Of a stretch of 64,000 nt of DNA, positions 44,096-54,586 are shown in pieces (within the stretch, counting starts at the first letter, position 1; each line of letters starts with the position of its first letter). The stretch is taken from positions 6,693,924 to 6,757,923 of the forward strand of contig NC_088306.1 in the NCBI RefSeq assembly GCF_032854445.1, read 5' to 3'. Below the pieces are notes generated by a model. That model was not told the origin of the DNA. It saw only the letters and a program-made list of their open reading frames with translations, and searched no databases. The DNA comes from Liolophura sinensis. Taxonomy: Eukaryota; Mollusca; Polyplacophora; Chitonida; Chitonidae. The translations under genes and the position numbers were made by a program.

Positions 44096-45088
44096 CAACT
44101 GTTTTCAAGTTCCAGCACAGCAGGTCTGAGTTCTTTTTTCTGGTTCCAGTTGTTTTGCATACACAGTTACCAGTTTTCATATTTTTTTATAAATATAGTG
44201 GTGAGGATGTGTTGCGTCTCACATTTGTCCTTTTCAGCTGTTGCCTCCATAACCAAATTGCAGCTTTCTCCTTCTACATGTTATTTACACATGTACTTCT
44301 GTGATTTGGTTCCAATCCATCTCTCCAGTTGTTTTGCACGTTGCTCTCATATTTTTGGTGGTTGTGTAGAGATATACACTGGTGAAACCTAACAAAGTAT
44401 AGATCTATGGAGCAGTCCATTATGTTATGTAAGTGATTGAGGGAGGCCCTCTAAAATTCATTCTTTATAATGTGTGTTAGAATCGGTTAAATGCATATTA
44501 ACAGTGGTATGTACAAAAATGCTTTATGTATTAGACTGAAGTTTTGCATTCATGTGCGTTTCACAATCTAGCCCTTTAGTAGCTTAACTACCAGATCCAT
44601 TTTACCGGCTTCCCTAACCAAGTCTGCTAGTGGATAGAGTAACTTGTTCACAAATAGTAAACACAGGGTTCAATTCTGAATCCGGTCGTACATGTACCAA
44701 ATACCTTAACCTCATTAATCTTGGCACTATCAATACCTAGCTTCACCTTGGTGCTCAGTATAAGAGTTACAGGCCAAGTCCTGGTCGACCTGGTGTCTGT
44801 ATTATATGTACGTGTACGTGTCACTGCGGTGTGTCATTTATGCTGCCTTTGACACATGGTGTTCTAGTGAGGCAACGTCATGCTACAAACAGATGCCAAA
44901 ATAATGATGAAAGGGGCATCTAACCAATCAAACCTAGTCTATTGTTATATAAAATATTGAATGGGAATGAGAAAAACTTTGGGGTGCTAGAGTAGTGAAG
45001 GGAGGGGACAAACACGCATTTCTAATGTTTGATTGCCTTTTTCGTGTTATTATGTATGAAGTTGACGTTGGATGATTGGTATTTGCAG

Positions 45089-45184
45089 GTGTGAGGACAC
45101 AGTCATCTGACAATAAAGAAGAGGAGGAAGATGATGACGAGGAGGAGAAGGAAGAGGGAGAAGATATATCCCTTAGGGGGGAAG
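45089..45184 (+). CDS. Exon of unidentified host gene (acidic segment)
   Basis: Preceded by TATTTGCAG and followed by GTAAGT, a consensus donor. Read with an incoming phase of 1 it gives 31 full codons: a QSSDNK start, then a run of Glu/Asp with a few Lys, ending SLRGE and one base of the next codon. The highly acidic stretch looks like a nuclear-protein linker. It joins the next exon in frame. Upstream exons must exist but I could not identify them. Confidence 0.6.
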
Positions 45185-45606
45185 GTAAGTTCTAGGAAAT
45201 ACATTACCGATATACTCTTTTATACTTTGATATGTAGATCACATGTGTGCAAGTCAGTCTGTATATCACATGTGAGAATGTTCATGAGTGATATTGTATA
45301 AATGAACATGTACAAAAAGATTTACATATATGTACAACTATTTTGCTCATGCAGTATTTAAAAGAACTTGGACAGACAGTAAATGCCCCTGCCCTTATTC
45401 CTTGTGATGTTCATTGACGGTGTGCATAATCTGTACACCAGATGTGAGAGAGTTTGTTCATGAGTCAAAACTTGTCAAAGGTTGGCGGTATACTCTGGCT
45501 TCCTCCACCCATAAAACTGATTGTCATCATGTAAATGAAAAAAATGAGGTATGATAAGATATATAAATACAAGGAGTAAATATATTCATACACCTACTTT
45601 TTTCAG

Positions 45607-45705
45607 GAACTCATAAGGGAAGAAAATACTTATGGTGGTCACCTGAAGATGAAAGGCTTGCACAGAAGTACTCTAGGGACTACATTCATAGTGGTACCTG
45701 TCCAG
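45607..45705 (+). CDS. Exon of the same host gene, SANT/Myb-like WSPEDE segment
   Basis: Preceded by TTTTTTTCAG and followed by GTAACC. Both borders are phase 1, as in the exons before and after. It encodes HKGRKYLWWSPEDERLAQKY and then SRDYIHSGTCP. The pattern W(S/T)xEDExL...F/Y..YI..G..PGK is like a short C-terminal module known in several animal zinc-finger or transposon-derived proteins (recalled, not searched). It may bind DNA or a chromatin partner. Confidence 0.65.
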
Positions 45706-46044
45706 GTAACCGTCAACTTGTGTATTATAGGACCATTGGTGTTTCAGGCTGGGTGATGGACAGCTCCACAAACGGAGTCTATATGTGTGAATAGTAACCT
45801 CTCTGACTCGTTTCCCCCAAACCCTTGACCAGTGAGCTCATGGGTTTAAATACACGGCAGTCTCTGTGTCTTTGATGCCAATTTATGTCGAGAAGAGGGT
45901 CAGGTATATGTTAAATATTGTGGTGAGAATGCTGTTTCTGTATGTAATTTTAGCCTGCCTGCACTAAGTACAAGCACAGGCTGTCGAACGATAACGTTCA
46001 ATAGCCTATAGAGGGTCCAATAACAGCGAAAGCAATTTTAAACA

Positions 46045-46870
46045 AAATGTTAGGGGTGGGATCATAAAAAGTACTGCATGTATTGAGTTCAGGGTTTGGA
46101 CACATGTGGAGCACTATAACACGAGAAGGATATTCCGTCGTTGTTTGTGTGTGTGCATGTTAAATCCCGTAAAGTACCAAATTCCTGACTAAGGGTACTT
46201 TTTTTTTTGATTGGTGTTTTACGCCGTACTCAAGAATATTTCACTTATACGACGGCGGCCAGCATTATGGTGGGTGGAAACCGGGCACAGCCCGGGGGAA
46301 ACCCACGACCATCCGCAGGTTGCTGGCAGACCTTCCCACGGAGAGGAAGCCAGCATGAGCTGGTCTTGAACTCACAGCGACCGCATTGGTGAGAGGCTCC
46401 TGGGTCATTACGCTGCGCTAGCGCGCTAACCGACTGAGCCACGGAGACCCCAGGGTACTTTGTATCAGAATCAGTGTTAAGCAAAATGTTGGTGGTGGTG
46501 TCTTAAAAATACTGCATGTATTGAGCTCAGGGATTGTACACAAGTAGAGCATAAGGACACAAGGGGATTTTCCATTGTTGATTCTGTGTGTGGATATTAA
46601 GTACCATAAATTAGCAAATTCCTGACTTAGTGAACTGCAACAAAATGTTAGTGGTGGTACTGCTAAGTTTTTGCATGTATTGAGCTAAGGGTTTGCACAC
46701 AGAGCAGAATAACACAAGGGGGATGCTCCATCAGTCATGTCTTACATTCATATTAATTACAATAAATTACAAATTTCACCCTCAGGCGCCCAGTTGACCG
46801 GAGAGCAATGAAAAAACAAAATATCTTTAAAACACTACTGCATGTATTGAGCTCAGTCAATGTTACAGGT
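46045..46870 (+). repeat. Tandem repeat, ~160-bp unit, 3-4 copies, split by a SINE
   Basis: Blocks AAACAAAATGTTAGGGGTGG, TACTGCATGTATTGAG, TCAGGG, ACACAAGGGG, TACCAAATTCCTGAC recur at about 46045, 46480 (after the SINE) and 46640, with a fourth start at about 46812. It lies in the intron of the host gene between 45705 and 48623. Confidence 0.75.
46201..46451 (-). mobile_element. Full-length SINE with target duplication
   Basis: Complete on the minus strand: T-run, ATTGGTGTTTTACGCCGTAC at the tail side, the B box complement, and CGACTGAGCCACGGAGACCC at the head. AGGGTACTT at 46192-46200 and 46452-46460 is the target duplication; it lies within a unit of the ~160-bp tandem repeat. Here the tail is a plain T/A run and not (AAAT)n. 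Confidence 0.9.
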
Positions 46871-47639
46871 TTTCTCTCAAAAATTACACCATTCACAAGT
46901 TGGCTATGCACATTTACAAGTGTAGTAATTTTAATTATCTATCTCATCAACATTTGTTCGTTACTCTCTTGCCATCTATCCCCTACAGGTGAGCTATTTG
47001 GTAGCCTTGCTACAACAGCTAAGTTGATTCCTTTACCAATATTTTAAAATGGCAAGTCCTTCAACAGTCTCAGCACATTAAGTACTACGCACATAAATAA
47101 ATATTGGGGTTTTATTTTCTTCCACAAGAAGAATGACTTAATGAGCTTCAGATTTAAATGAATTTGAAAAAAGGAGATGATGGTTCATTAAACCATGTTT
47201 TCTATGTTACACTTCCTTTTCCACACAAGACCTTCTGTTGTAATAAAAGTGTGTGTACAGATTCATCTTGTGGAGCCAAAAACCAGCTGGCTCCATGCAT
47301 AACTTTAGCATTTTTAGTAGTCATTGAATTTTTTCGAATACATTTATATGGATTTTCATATTTATTAAGATCTTCTAAAACATTTTTCTTTGCCATTTGC
47401 AATATTCACTGATGCCTTGATATATGACTGAAACAAACATGTAAAGCACTATAATGTATGTTTATCACAAATAACTTATGAAGCCTTGCTCACTTATTTG
47501 TTGGATAAATCTAAAATCGCTTTACAGATATAACTGCCCACAGCATGCAATCTCCTTGCACAGACTAAAACTTACAAAGTAAACTGTACACTCACAGAGC
47601 AGTTAAATAAGTCAAGATCAACATAATGCCGACGACACC
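46871..47639. other. Intronic stretch, no exon recognised
   Basis: Between host exons. An 84-codon frame at 47158-47412 has no motif, and its complement is also open, so neither is convincing. Confidence 0.35.
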
Positions 47640-47835
47640 AGACATGACATCCCACCCAGTCACATTATACTGACGCCAGTCCGACTAATCCTGTTTGATT
47701 GCTCTAAACCCACAGCGCTGAGTGCCAATCAAGGCAGCATCAAGTACAATTTTACGTCTATGGCGTGACACGACCTGGGATCACAGATCTCCCAACCTCC
47801 GCTTAGAACGGAGATGTTCTAAGCCACAGAGGCTG
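47640..47835 (-). mobile_element. Second tRNA-derived SINE type, one copy
   Basis: On the minus strand it begins GCCTCTGTGGCTTAGAACAT (A-box-like) and has GAGATCTGTGATCCCAGGTC (B-box-like) about 40 nt later. The rest (GCGTGACACGACC side, TTGATTGCTCT, GAGTGCCAATCAAGGCAGCA) fits a short interspersed repeat I recall as common in bivalves and other molluscs. Ends not fixed. Confidence 0.5.
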
Positions 47836-47984
47836 TTCATACCCATGAGTAAGAGATTACTTTTTGATATCTGCTAAACTTTCACCAGCTGATGAAAGCA
47901 TAGTGAAAAACGAAATATTAGAGGACCATGCCATGACAAATATGGTATAAAACTTCAGCCATGTAATTCAAATATTTGAATAGG

Positions 47985-48210
47985 GCCTCCATTGCCCATG
48001 AAGGTCGTTAGCGAGCTAGTGCAGCGTAATGACCCAGAGGCCTCTCATCAATTCATGGCTGTGAGTTCAAGTCCAGTTCATGCTGGCTTCCTCGCTGGTC
48101 ATACGTGGGAAGGCCCGTCAGCAACCTGTGGATGGTCGTGGGTTCCCCTTGAGCTCTGCCAGGTTTCCTCCCACCATAAGGCTGGCCACCAATCAAATAA
48201 ATAAATATCA
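47985..48210 (+). mobile_element. SINE with tail deletion
   Basis: Head without its first bases (GTTAGCGAGCTAGTGCAGCG), B box GTGAGTTCAAGTCC, body to CCACCATAAGGCTGGCC, then directly ACCAATCAAATAAATAAAT. About 45 bp that include the GTATAAGTGAAATATTCTTG block are missing. Confidence 0.75.
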
Positions 48211-48622
48211 TTTTTAGTATGTTAGCTAACTTTGAGGTGCACTGGGTTCCTATTCAAACCAGGAGTGATTTGATCAAATGTGTGGTTTCCATGGCAACTC
48301 AGATCAACTAGAAACAGAAAGGTTTATTTATATGAAAACAACAGTAGTCATTCTATTTCACTCAGGACTGGAATTGTCCAGTTGGGAATTAGGTTATTTT
48401 CAAACCGGACAGTTTTGATCAAATCATCAGTTTCATACAGGTATTTCATTTTTGATATACAGGTTCATTTGAGGATGAAGTGATTGAACTTAAATCAGAT
48501 TTTTTACTTCTGTTGATAAAAGCATTCAGCAGAAAACAGCACATTTTGCAAAGCTTACAAAGCTGTTTAAATCTGTAGATTGCATTTTATGTGTAAACTG
48601 ATTTCTTGTTTTTCTTTGGCAG

Positions 48623-48726
48623 GCAAAGCAAAGGTCCAGCAGTTTCTTGCTCTCAACCGTGGGTGTGGAGGTGATGATTGGGTTTGTGTCAAAACAAAGG
48701 AAGGTGTGCGATGGAAAAGAACTTAA
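48623..48726 (+). CDS. Terminal exon of the unidentified host gene
   Basis: Preceded by TTTCTTTGGCAG; it enters in phase 1 so that CCA-G joins GC-AAA to read PGKAKVQQFLALN. It continues GCGGDDWVCVKTKEGVRWKR, T and stop TAA at 48724-48726. A GT at 48704 could instead be a donor, so the stop is likely but not certain. With the two exons upstream it gives about 97 residues: an acidic part, then a compact module with conserved aromatic residues. Three independent splice borders with the same phase make a chance origin unlikely. Confidence 0.6.
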
Positions 48727-50920
48727 AGAGCAAACGAGACAAAATTTTCCTGATTTCATTAATTCAGTTTGGGGTTCTGAGGTTTATGAAGCGCTTTATC
48801 CCAACAGCATATTATACCTATATTGTCATAATTTCCAGCTGTCCTTCCCTGCAAATAACGTGATTGCAGTACTGTCTGACGGTATGTATGAAAGTGCTAT
48901 TTCCCTATGAGATCCCCTAAAGTTCTACAAAATCATACTTGATAAAGGTTTATGCCTTATTTTTTGCATGGCACGTAGGCTGGAATACATTTTGGTAAGC
49001 TCAACCGAGCCAGTGACCGTTGATATACACGTCATACTTAACTGATGGACTTTAGCTGATATGAAATCTGTCTTCAGAACTGTAAACGGTGGATCAATCC
49101 GATGTGTCAACTCCTTTATTATGTCAGCTTAAGAGCGGGATTAATTAGCGCCAATCATGAGTTTCAGTTGCACGATTGAATGCATGAATCAAACCATTTT
49201 CTCTGTGCTATTGTCATACCGTATCAGTCTTTTTAAGTGATAATCCATATACTTTGTTTTGTACTAAAATTCTCTTTTCAAGTAATTTGATTACAGTTTG
49301 GCCTTAAGTTCCAAGCCACGCTTAAGGACTGCTTAAGAAAGGGTCAGAAGTCATATATACATGCCAGCGGTAATGTGATACTGTGTTCAGACATAAACTT
49401 CTTCTGTCTTGGAGCTATGGCAAGTACCCTTTTCACCTCCTTTAGCGAACAAGACTGGAACAAGAATAACTAAGATCAGGTATTTGATGTTTGAAAATAT
49501 GTTTGACTTGCAGTTTGGGTGTAAAACTATGATCACCCTTAGTGTATGGATAAAATAAGAGCATCACCAAATATCCACATAGGATTTTAAACATTATTAG
49601 GCTGAAGCATTTCAGGAAAAACATGGACGAAAGAGAAATCAATTAAAATAAATTTATCACATAAGTGTGACCCAAAACATCAGATGAAGGGAGTGGGGTG
49701 GATATTTTATCCACTCTTTTGTCAACAATGTTAAGATGACCTGGATTGGCCCTCGATAAGTTCATTGAAAAAAGCAGCCAATCAAAAGCTACACATGCGA
49801 CAACTATTTATTTACTACGTAATTTTTTCATATGCATTGAGTGGCAATGCCAAAACATTTGTAGAGTGTAGTCATAGATACTTATGAGATTCCTTTATCT
49901 GTATCATCTGTAGTTGCATAAGAATGATATTGCAGTTGACGTTATTAATAATCTTATCAGGTATGTATATATGTAACTGCATTTCAGCTGCATTCTTACA
50001 TAAGTTGATGTGCCTGCTGCACACTTGTGTCGTCTCTCAATGAGTAAATTTCCGTGATGCCTCAAGGTCTTCCATTGTCGGTCAAACGTGCTCTGAAACT
50101 GTTAGGAAACCATTACCTGATGACAATGTCAAGAATGTAGTCACTTGTCTCTGAATGTAATTTACTAAATATTCTATTTAGCCATCATCATCACTGTGTC
50201 TGTGTTTCTTTAATAATTAGGTTTTGATTTAAATGCTCTAATATTCTGGTTGTGCTGGGCACAGAGGAAGATATGTTAAAGTGACCTACCATTTGTGGTC
50301 TGGCCTCCAGTTTAGTTTGTGTCAAAATGTGTGTTTGTGCTGTGGTTAGTTAAGTGATAAACTCCATGAGCCTGTCGAACAGAGTATGTAAGCAGTATTT
50401 TGGCGATATTTGTATGCTGCCTTGTATAAGGTGATAGTTCAATTAACTGCAGATTCCAAAAGGCCTTTTCGATAACCCTGATCACTTTCCTCCTACCAAT
50501 ATGACTAGTACATCATTCTGTGTCATATGAACAAACTTCATGTGTGAGGGAACTTCGGTTTCCTCAGTGAAATATTATTCACTAATGTAGTAAGATGTAA
50601 CCTACCACACTACAGGTGACCTTTGACTGGTATTTCACCATAGCTAATGTTGACCACTCCCAGGATATGTTAAATAATATTCTCTATGAGATGTACGCAG
50701 TTGGAATAAATAATTACACGACAAACTTTGTCCGTGAAGAGGGAAATGTTATGTATAAAATGATCCTTTTCACAGAGTTGTACATCTGTGCACCAAGATT
50801 CTGTATTAAACTAACATTACTCAAATACCGCCTGAATAAAAAAAAGATAGGGAAGTGAGCTTGTCTGAATAATATCTATAAGCCACAGAATTTCTTTTGC
50901 CCATAATGATATAATTTTTT
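48727..50920. other. Downstream of host gene; no gene recognised
   Basis: Would contain the 3' UTR of the host gene. An 80-codon frame at 50616-50858 (YFTIANVDHSQDMLNN start region) has no motif I know. Confidence 0.35.
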
Positions 50921-50924
50921 TTGC

Positions 50925-51540
50925 AATATGTGTGACATATATGAGATTGTGTGACACATACTAAGAAATCCCTCTTCCCCTATGAGGGACACAGTTTTTG
51001 TTTCACCTATAGTGTGAAATCCTTGTACATCTATCAATGTCTGTAGAGGACATATACAGAGTGTGTGTCGGCCAAAGTAGAAAATTTCATACCAACTATA
51101 GGGGACTTATACACAGTCTGTGTCACCCATAGTAAGAAATTCGACAACAACGGTAGGGGACATATACATGGTATGTGTTACCCATATTAACAAATCTCAT
51201 ACCAACTATAGGGGACAAATACACAGTAATGTGTATTTGTGCCACTCATAGTAAGAAATCTTATACCAACTATAGGGGACATATACAGTCTGTGTCAACC
51301 ATGGTGAGAAATCTCACCACAACTATGGGGGACAGATACACAGTCTGTGTCACCCATAGTAAGAAATCCCAAAAAGTATCATGACTATGGGGGACAGATA
51401 CACAGTCTGTGTCACCCATAGTAAGAAATCCCAAAAAGTATCATGACTATGGGGGACACATACACAGTCTGTGTCACCCATAGTAAGAAATCCCAAAAAG
51501 TATCATGACTATGGGGGACACATACAGAGTTTCATATAGG
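50925..51540 (+). repeat. Tandem repeat, ~62-bp unit, about 10 copies
   Basis: The last units are almost identical (GACTATGGGGGACA, TACACAGTCTGTGTCACCC, ATAGTAAGAAATCCCAAAAA, GTATCAT); the units before 51290 are shorter and more diverged (about 55-65 bp). Each unit holds an inverted pair ACTATGGG / CCCATAGT around ACACAGTCTGTGT. Confidence 0.88.
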
Positions 51541-51746
51541 CATACTAGTAACTGACCATCAATTTGAATGATTTCAATTTCTTTTAGGACATTGTTTTGT
51601 TTATAAAAGCATATTATGTCAAGAAAATGTGAAAACTTTGGAGGACTCCGGGTTTGGACGCAAATTGGAAAAAGGATGTACAGCAAAAATGAAATGAACT
51701 GATACTTTTTGAAACTAAGAAATTAAAAATGATATACAAATGGGAA

Positions 51747-51747
<1 letters not shown>

Positions 51748-51802
<55 letters not shown>
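51748..51802. repeat. (TA)n microsatellite
   Basis: About 27 uninterrupted TA units. Confidence 0.97.
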
Positions 51803-51806
<4 letters not shown>

Positions 51807-51905
51807 CAGTTTATCAATATAGATAAGTGGACGTTGTGGTAGACCGTCCGTCTGTCAATAAAAATGTGTGGGAATTGTGGCAGGCAGTTCGTCTATATGG
51901 ACATG
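51803..51905 (+). repeat. Outlying degenerate units of the 43-bp minisatellite
   Basis: GGCACAGTTTATCAATATAGAT, AAGTGGACGTTGTGGTAGAC, then GTCTGTCAATAAAAATGTGT, GGGAATTGTGGCAGGCAGTTC: about two units of the array at 40795-41560, about 10 kb away. Confidence 0.7.
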
Positions 51906-54223
51906 TGTTATCAGCCTTCTCTTTCAGTCTTCATGTACTGTATCAAATAAATTAATATAACGTAAACGATGACAGAAAATCAATTTCCGGGAGGAAACTA
52001 ATGATGGAGCAGAATCCTGTACTAAGCAGTTGGTACAAACATATGTAAGCTGGAGATCACATCTGGATAAATAAAACGCAACTGGAAAATGACCGGATAC
52101 CCATGTATAATGTATACCCAATTTATGAAACGCTTCATGTGACACCTAATGAATGAATAGTTCTACGCGGTACAAAATGTTATTGACCTTCTGTTGTTTG
52201 GATCACGTAGTTCCGTCTGCTTCATGGTGAGTTGTTGAGTAGCCCGAGGAAATAAACCTGTTACCTGACCTGTAACTAAAGAGGTGGTCTTCCAGTAGCT
52301 CGTACATTACGCTTGACCACCCCCAAGACACAAATTGACACGAAGAGAATGTTCTAGCCATTAATAAACTCAGTTTATTTCTAACGTGTCCACCTTGAAT
52401 AGAAAACTGAAGTGCTTAAAAGCTGCTTAATCGCATGTCAACTAAAGAGGTTTGTTAGCAAGATGGATGACCTTGACACTTTTGTTCCAGGAAACAATAC
52501 GAGTGAATACATGTAATAACGAAAATGACAATGAGTGACAGGAAAAGTGGTTAGGTTAAAATAAAATGATGGAAAATATCTTCTTGTTGGCCTGCATTTG
52601 TATTAACCTTTGCTCATCACCGCCAGTAAGTATCTTTTGGGCACGGATATAAAAGTCAAGACGTCACTATACATCTAAACGCGCTTTCTCATCAGTAACG
52701 AATTTATTTGAAGATTTAGTCTACACAAGAAAGGTGTCAGTACAATATACAATACCAAGTTGTGCAAATGAATATACGTTGGCTATTAATTTTTGGTGTT
52801 ATTAAATATCTAAGATTTCCGCTCTCAACACTTACTGATTTCCGTCACGACAAAATAACATGCACGGCGCAAGAATTACGGGCTACATTATGGAAGTCCA
52901 GAACTATTTGCGCTATCTCACCCAATGCCACTAAAGTGTAAGAGAATCTTTAATTTGATATTTAATATTAATCACGTGAATTTTATCAGATTCAAATTAG
53001 CAGAACATTTAGCTGAATGTGTCAGAATACTACATCGCCTTGTAATTTATGTGTATTCTGAAATATTAAGACAGATTGTAAAATTAACAACCCGTTTAGC
53101 TCTGCAAAATTGTTTTATATAATATCTTTTGTTATTGACGTCACGCCAAGTTGGTACTTTCGTGATGACGCTACAGAGGTAAGTCGACAGGAGGCTGGAT
53201 TTCACCGGTTATATACGCGACAATTTTCCAACTATCACACTGTCATCAGTGGTCGGGTTTTACTCTTAGTGTTCCTGCAAATGGAACGCCAAAACACGCT
53301 TTAGCCTGTCTTTGCATGGATCTATAGTTTGTGTAATTCGGAAAATCGTACTGACTGGAGTGATGAAACCCATAAGTTGCTACTGTATGAGCATTTTCGT
53401 GAACAGTTAGAGTAAAAGCTTAAAACTATACTGAAGCTACATTTTACCGGGAACATAGACTACATCGATATCGTGTCTTGCATATTTCATATTCATAGTC
53501 CTTGGTTTGTCTGTAAAGTAGCATTACATTGATCAACACTAGACCATGAGTGACAAGAAAATGCCATAATAGGCAGTCTAGTGTGGGAACCAGTGATGCA
53601 TCATTTATTGCGCCTGGTACGAAAAAGAAAACAAACTTTAAGTGCCCACCACATAAACCACCTTAGCATGGTATTGGAGATTTCGGGAGAAAATTGCTTC
53701 GACAACTTACTGAACAAATGCGTTGTACTAGAGAACAAACAGATACTTACCTATTATAACCACGTGTTGTTGACACCGTCTTCTGGAAATAGTAAAAACA
53801 GTTATTTTGGTGTGCAGATTTGATCAGAGTTGCACAGGTTTGTACTGAAAAGGCAAGATTAGATTACTTTGTCTTAAATTGTTGAAATAAAGTCCCGACT
53901 GACATAAACATGTGTACTAGGAGTTCTTCGAAGGAAATGTGCGACGAAATACACATTCCATGTAATACACAGTTTGGCCTATCCATTGCCTTTTTCTGCA
54001 TTTATGTGTGTACATGGAACTCTTACCTAAAATAATAGTTGAGTCTCGTTTACACCCACGTCTTTTGGGGGACCTTAAAACCTTAATAACGGGTTTAACT
54101 TTTACGCAAGGCTGTAAGAAACTATTTTACTCGGAAATAACTTCAATCCTCAAACCAAAGTGATCCTCAAGTGATATCTGCCTTAGCCAGCCTGCCGGGT
54201 TGTTTTAGCTTCAGATTGTATTG
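51906..54223. other. No gene recognised
   Basis: The block at 53170-53275 (GAGGTAAGTCGACAGGAGGC, TTTCACCGG, CCAACTATCACACTGTCATC, GGGTTTTACTC) is a third copy of the dispersed repeat of 3590-3695. Short frames such as 53581-53823 show no known domain. Confidence 0.4.
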
Positions 54224-54234
54224 TTCGGGATTCG
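54224..54234. repeat. Left target-site duplication of LINE E
   Basis: TTCGGGATTCG, identical to 60121-60131. Confidence 0.9.
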
Positions 54235-54586
54235 AATGAATGAATGAATGATTACGGCTTAACGCCACATCGGCAATATTTCAGCCATATCGTGGCGAGA
54301 ACAAGGTGAAAAATGCGAGACGGTTAAGGTTTTCGATATGATCATATGAACACCAAAAGTAAAACAAAAAGTACAGACGTGATTAAAATCGTATAAAAGA
54401 AATTAAGATTTAAAACTCGAAAACCAGGGTTATAGTATATATATTTATACAACTGTTTATCTTTAAATATTTGACAATTAAAATTTATATTTTATGATAT
54501 AGACCAATGGCCTTCAAATAATTGATGACAACATCGCCAGCGATGCTGTCAAATAAATCATATATAGAGTTGACCGTATAGAATCT

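Noticed and set aside
50925-51540. CRISPR-like array
   Set aside because: The whole unit repeats; there are no unique spacers and the DNA is eukaryotic.
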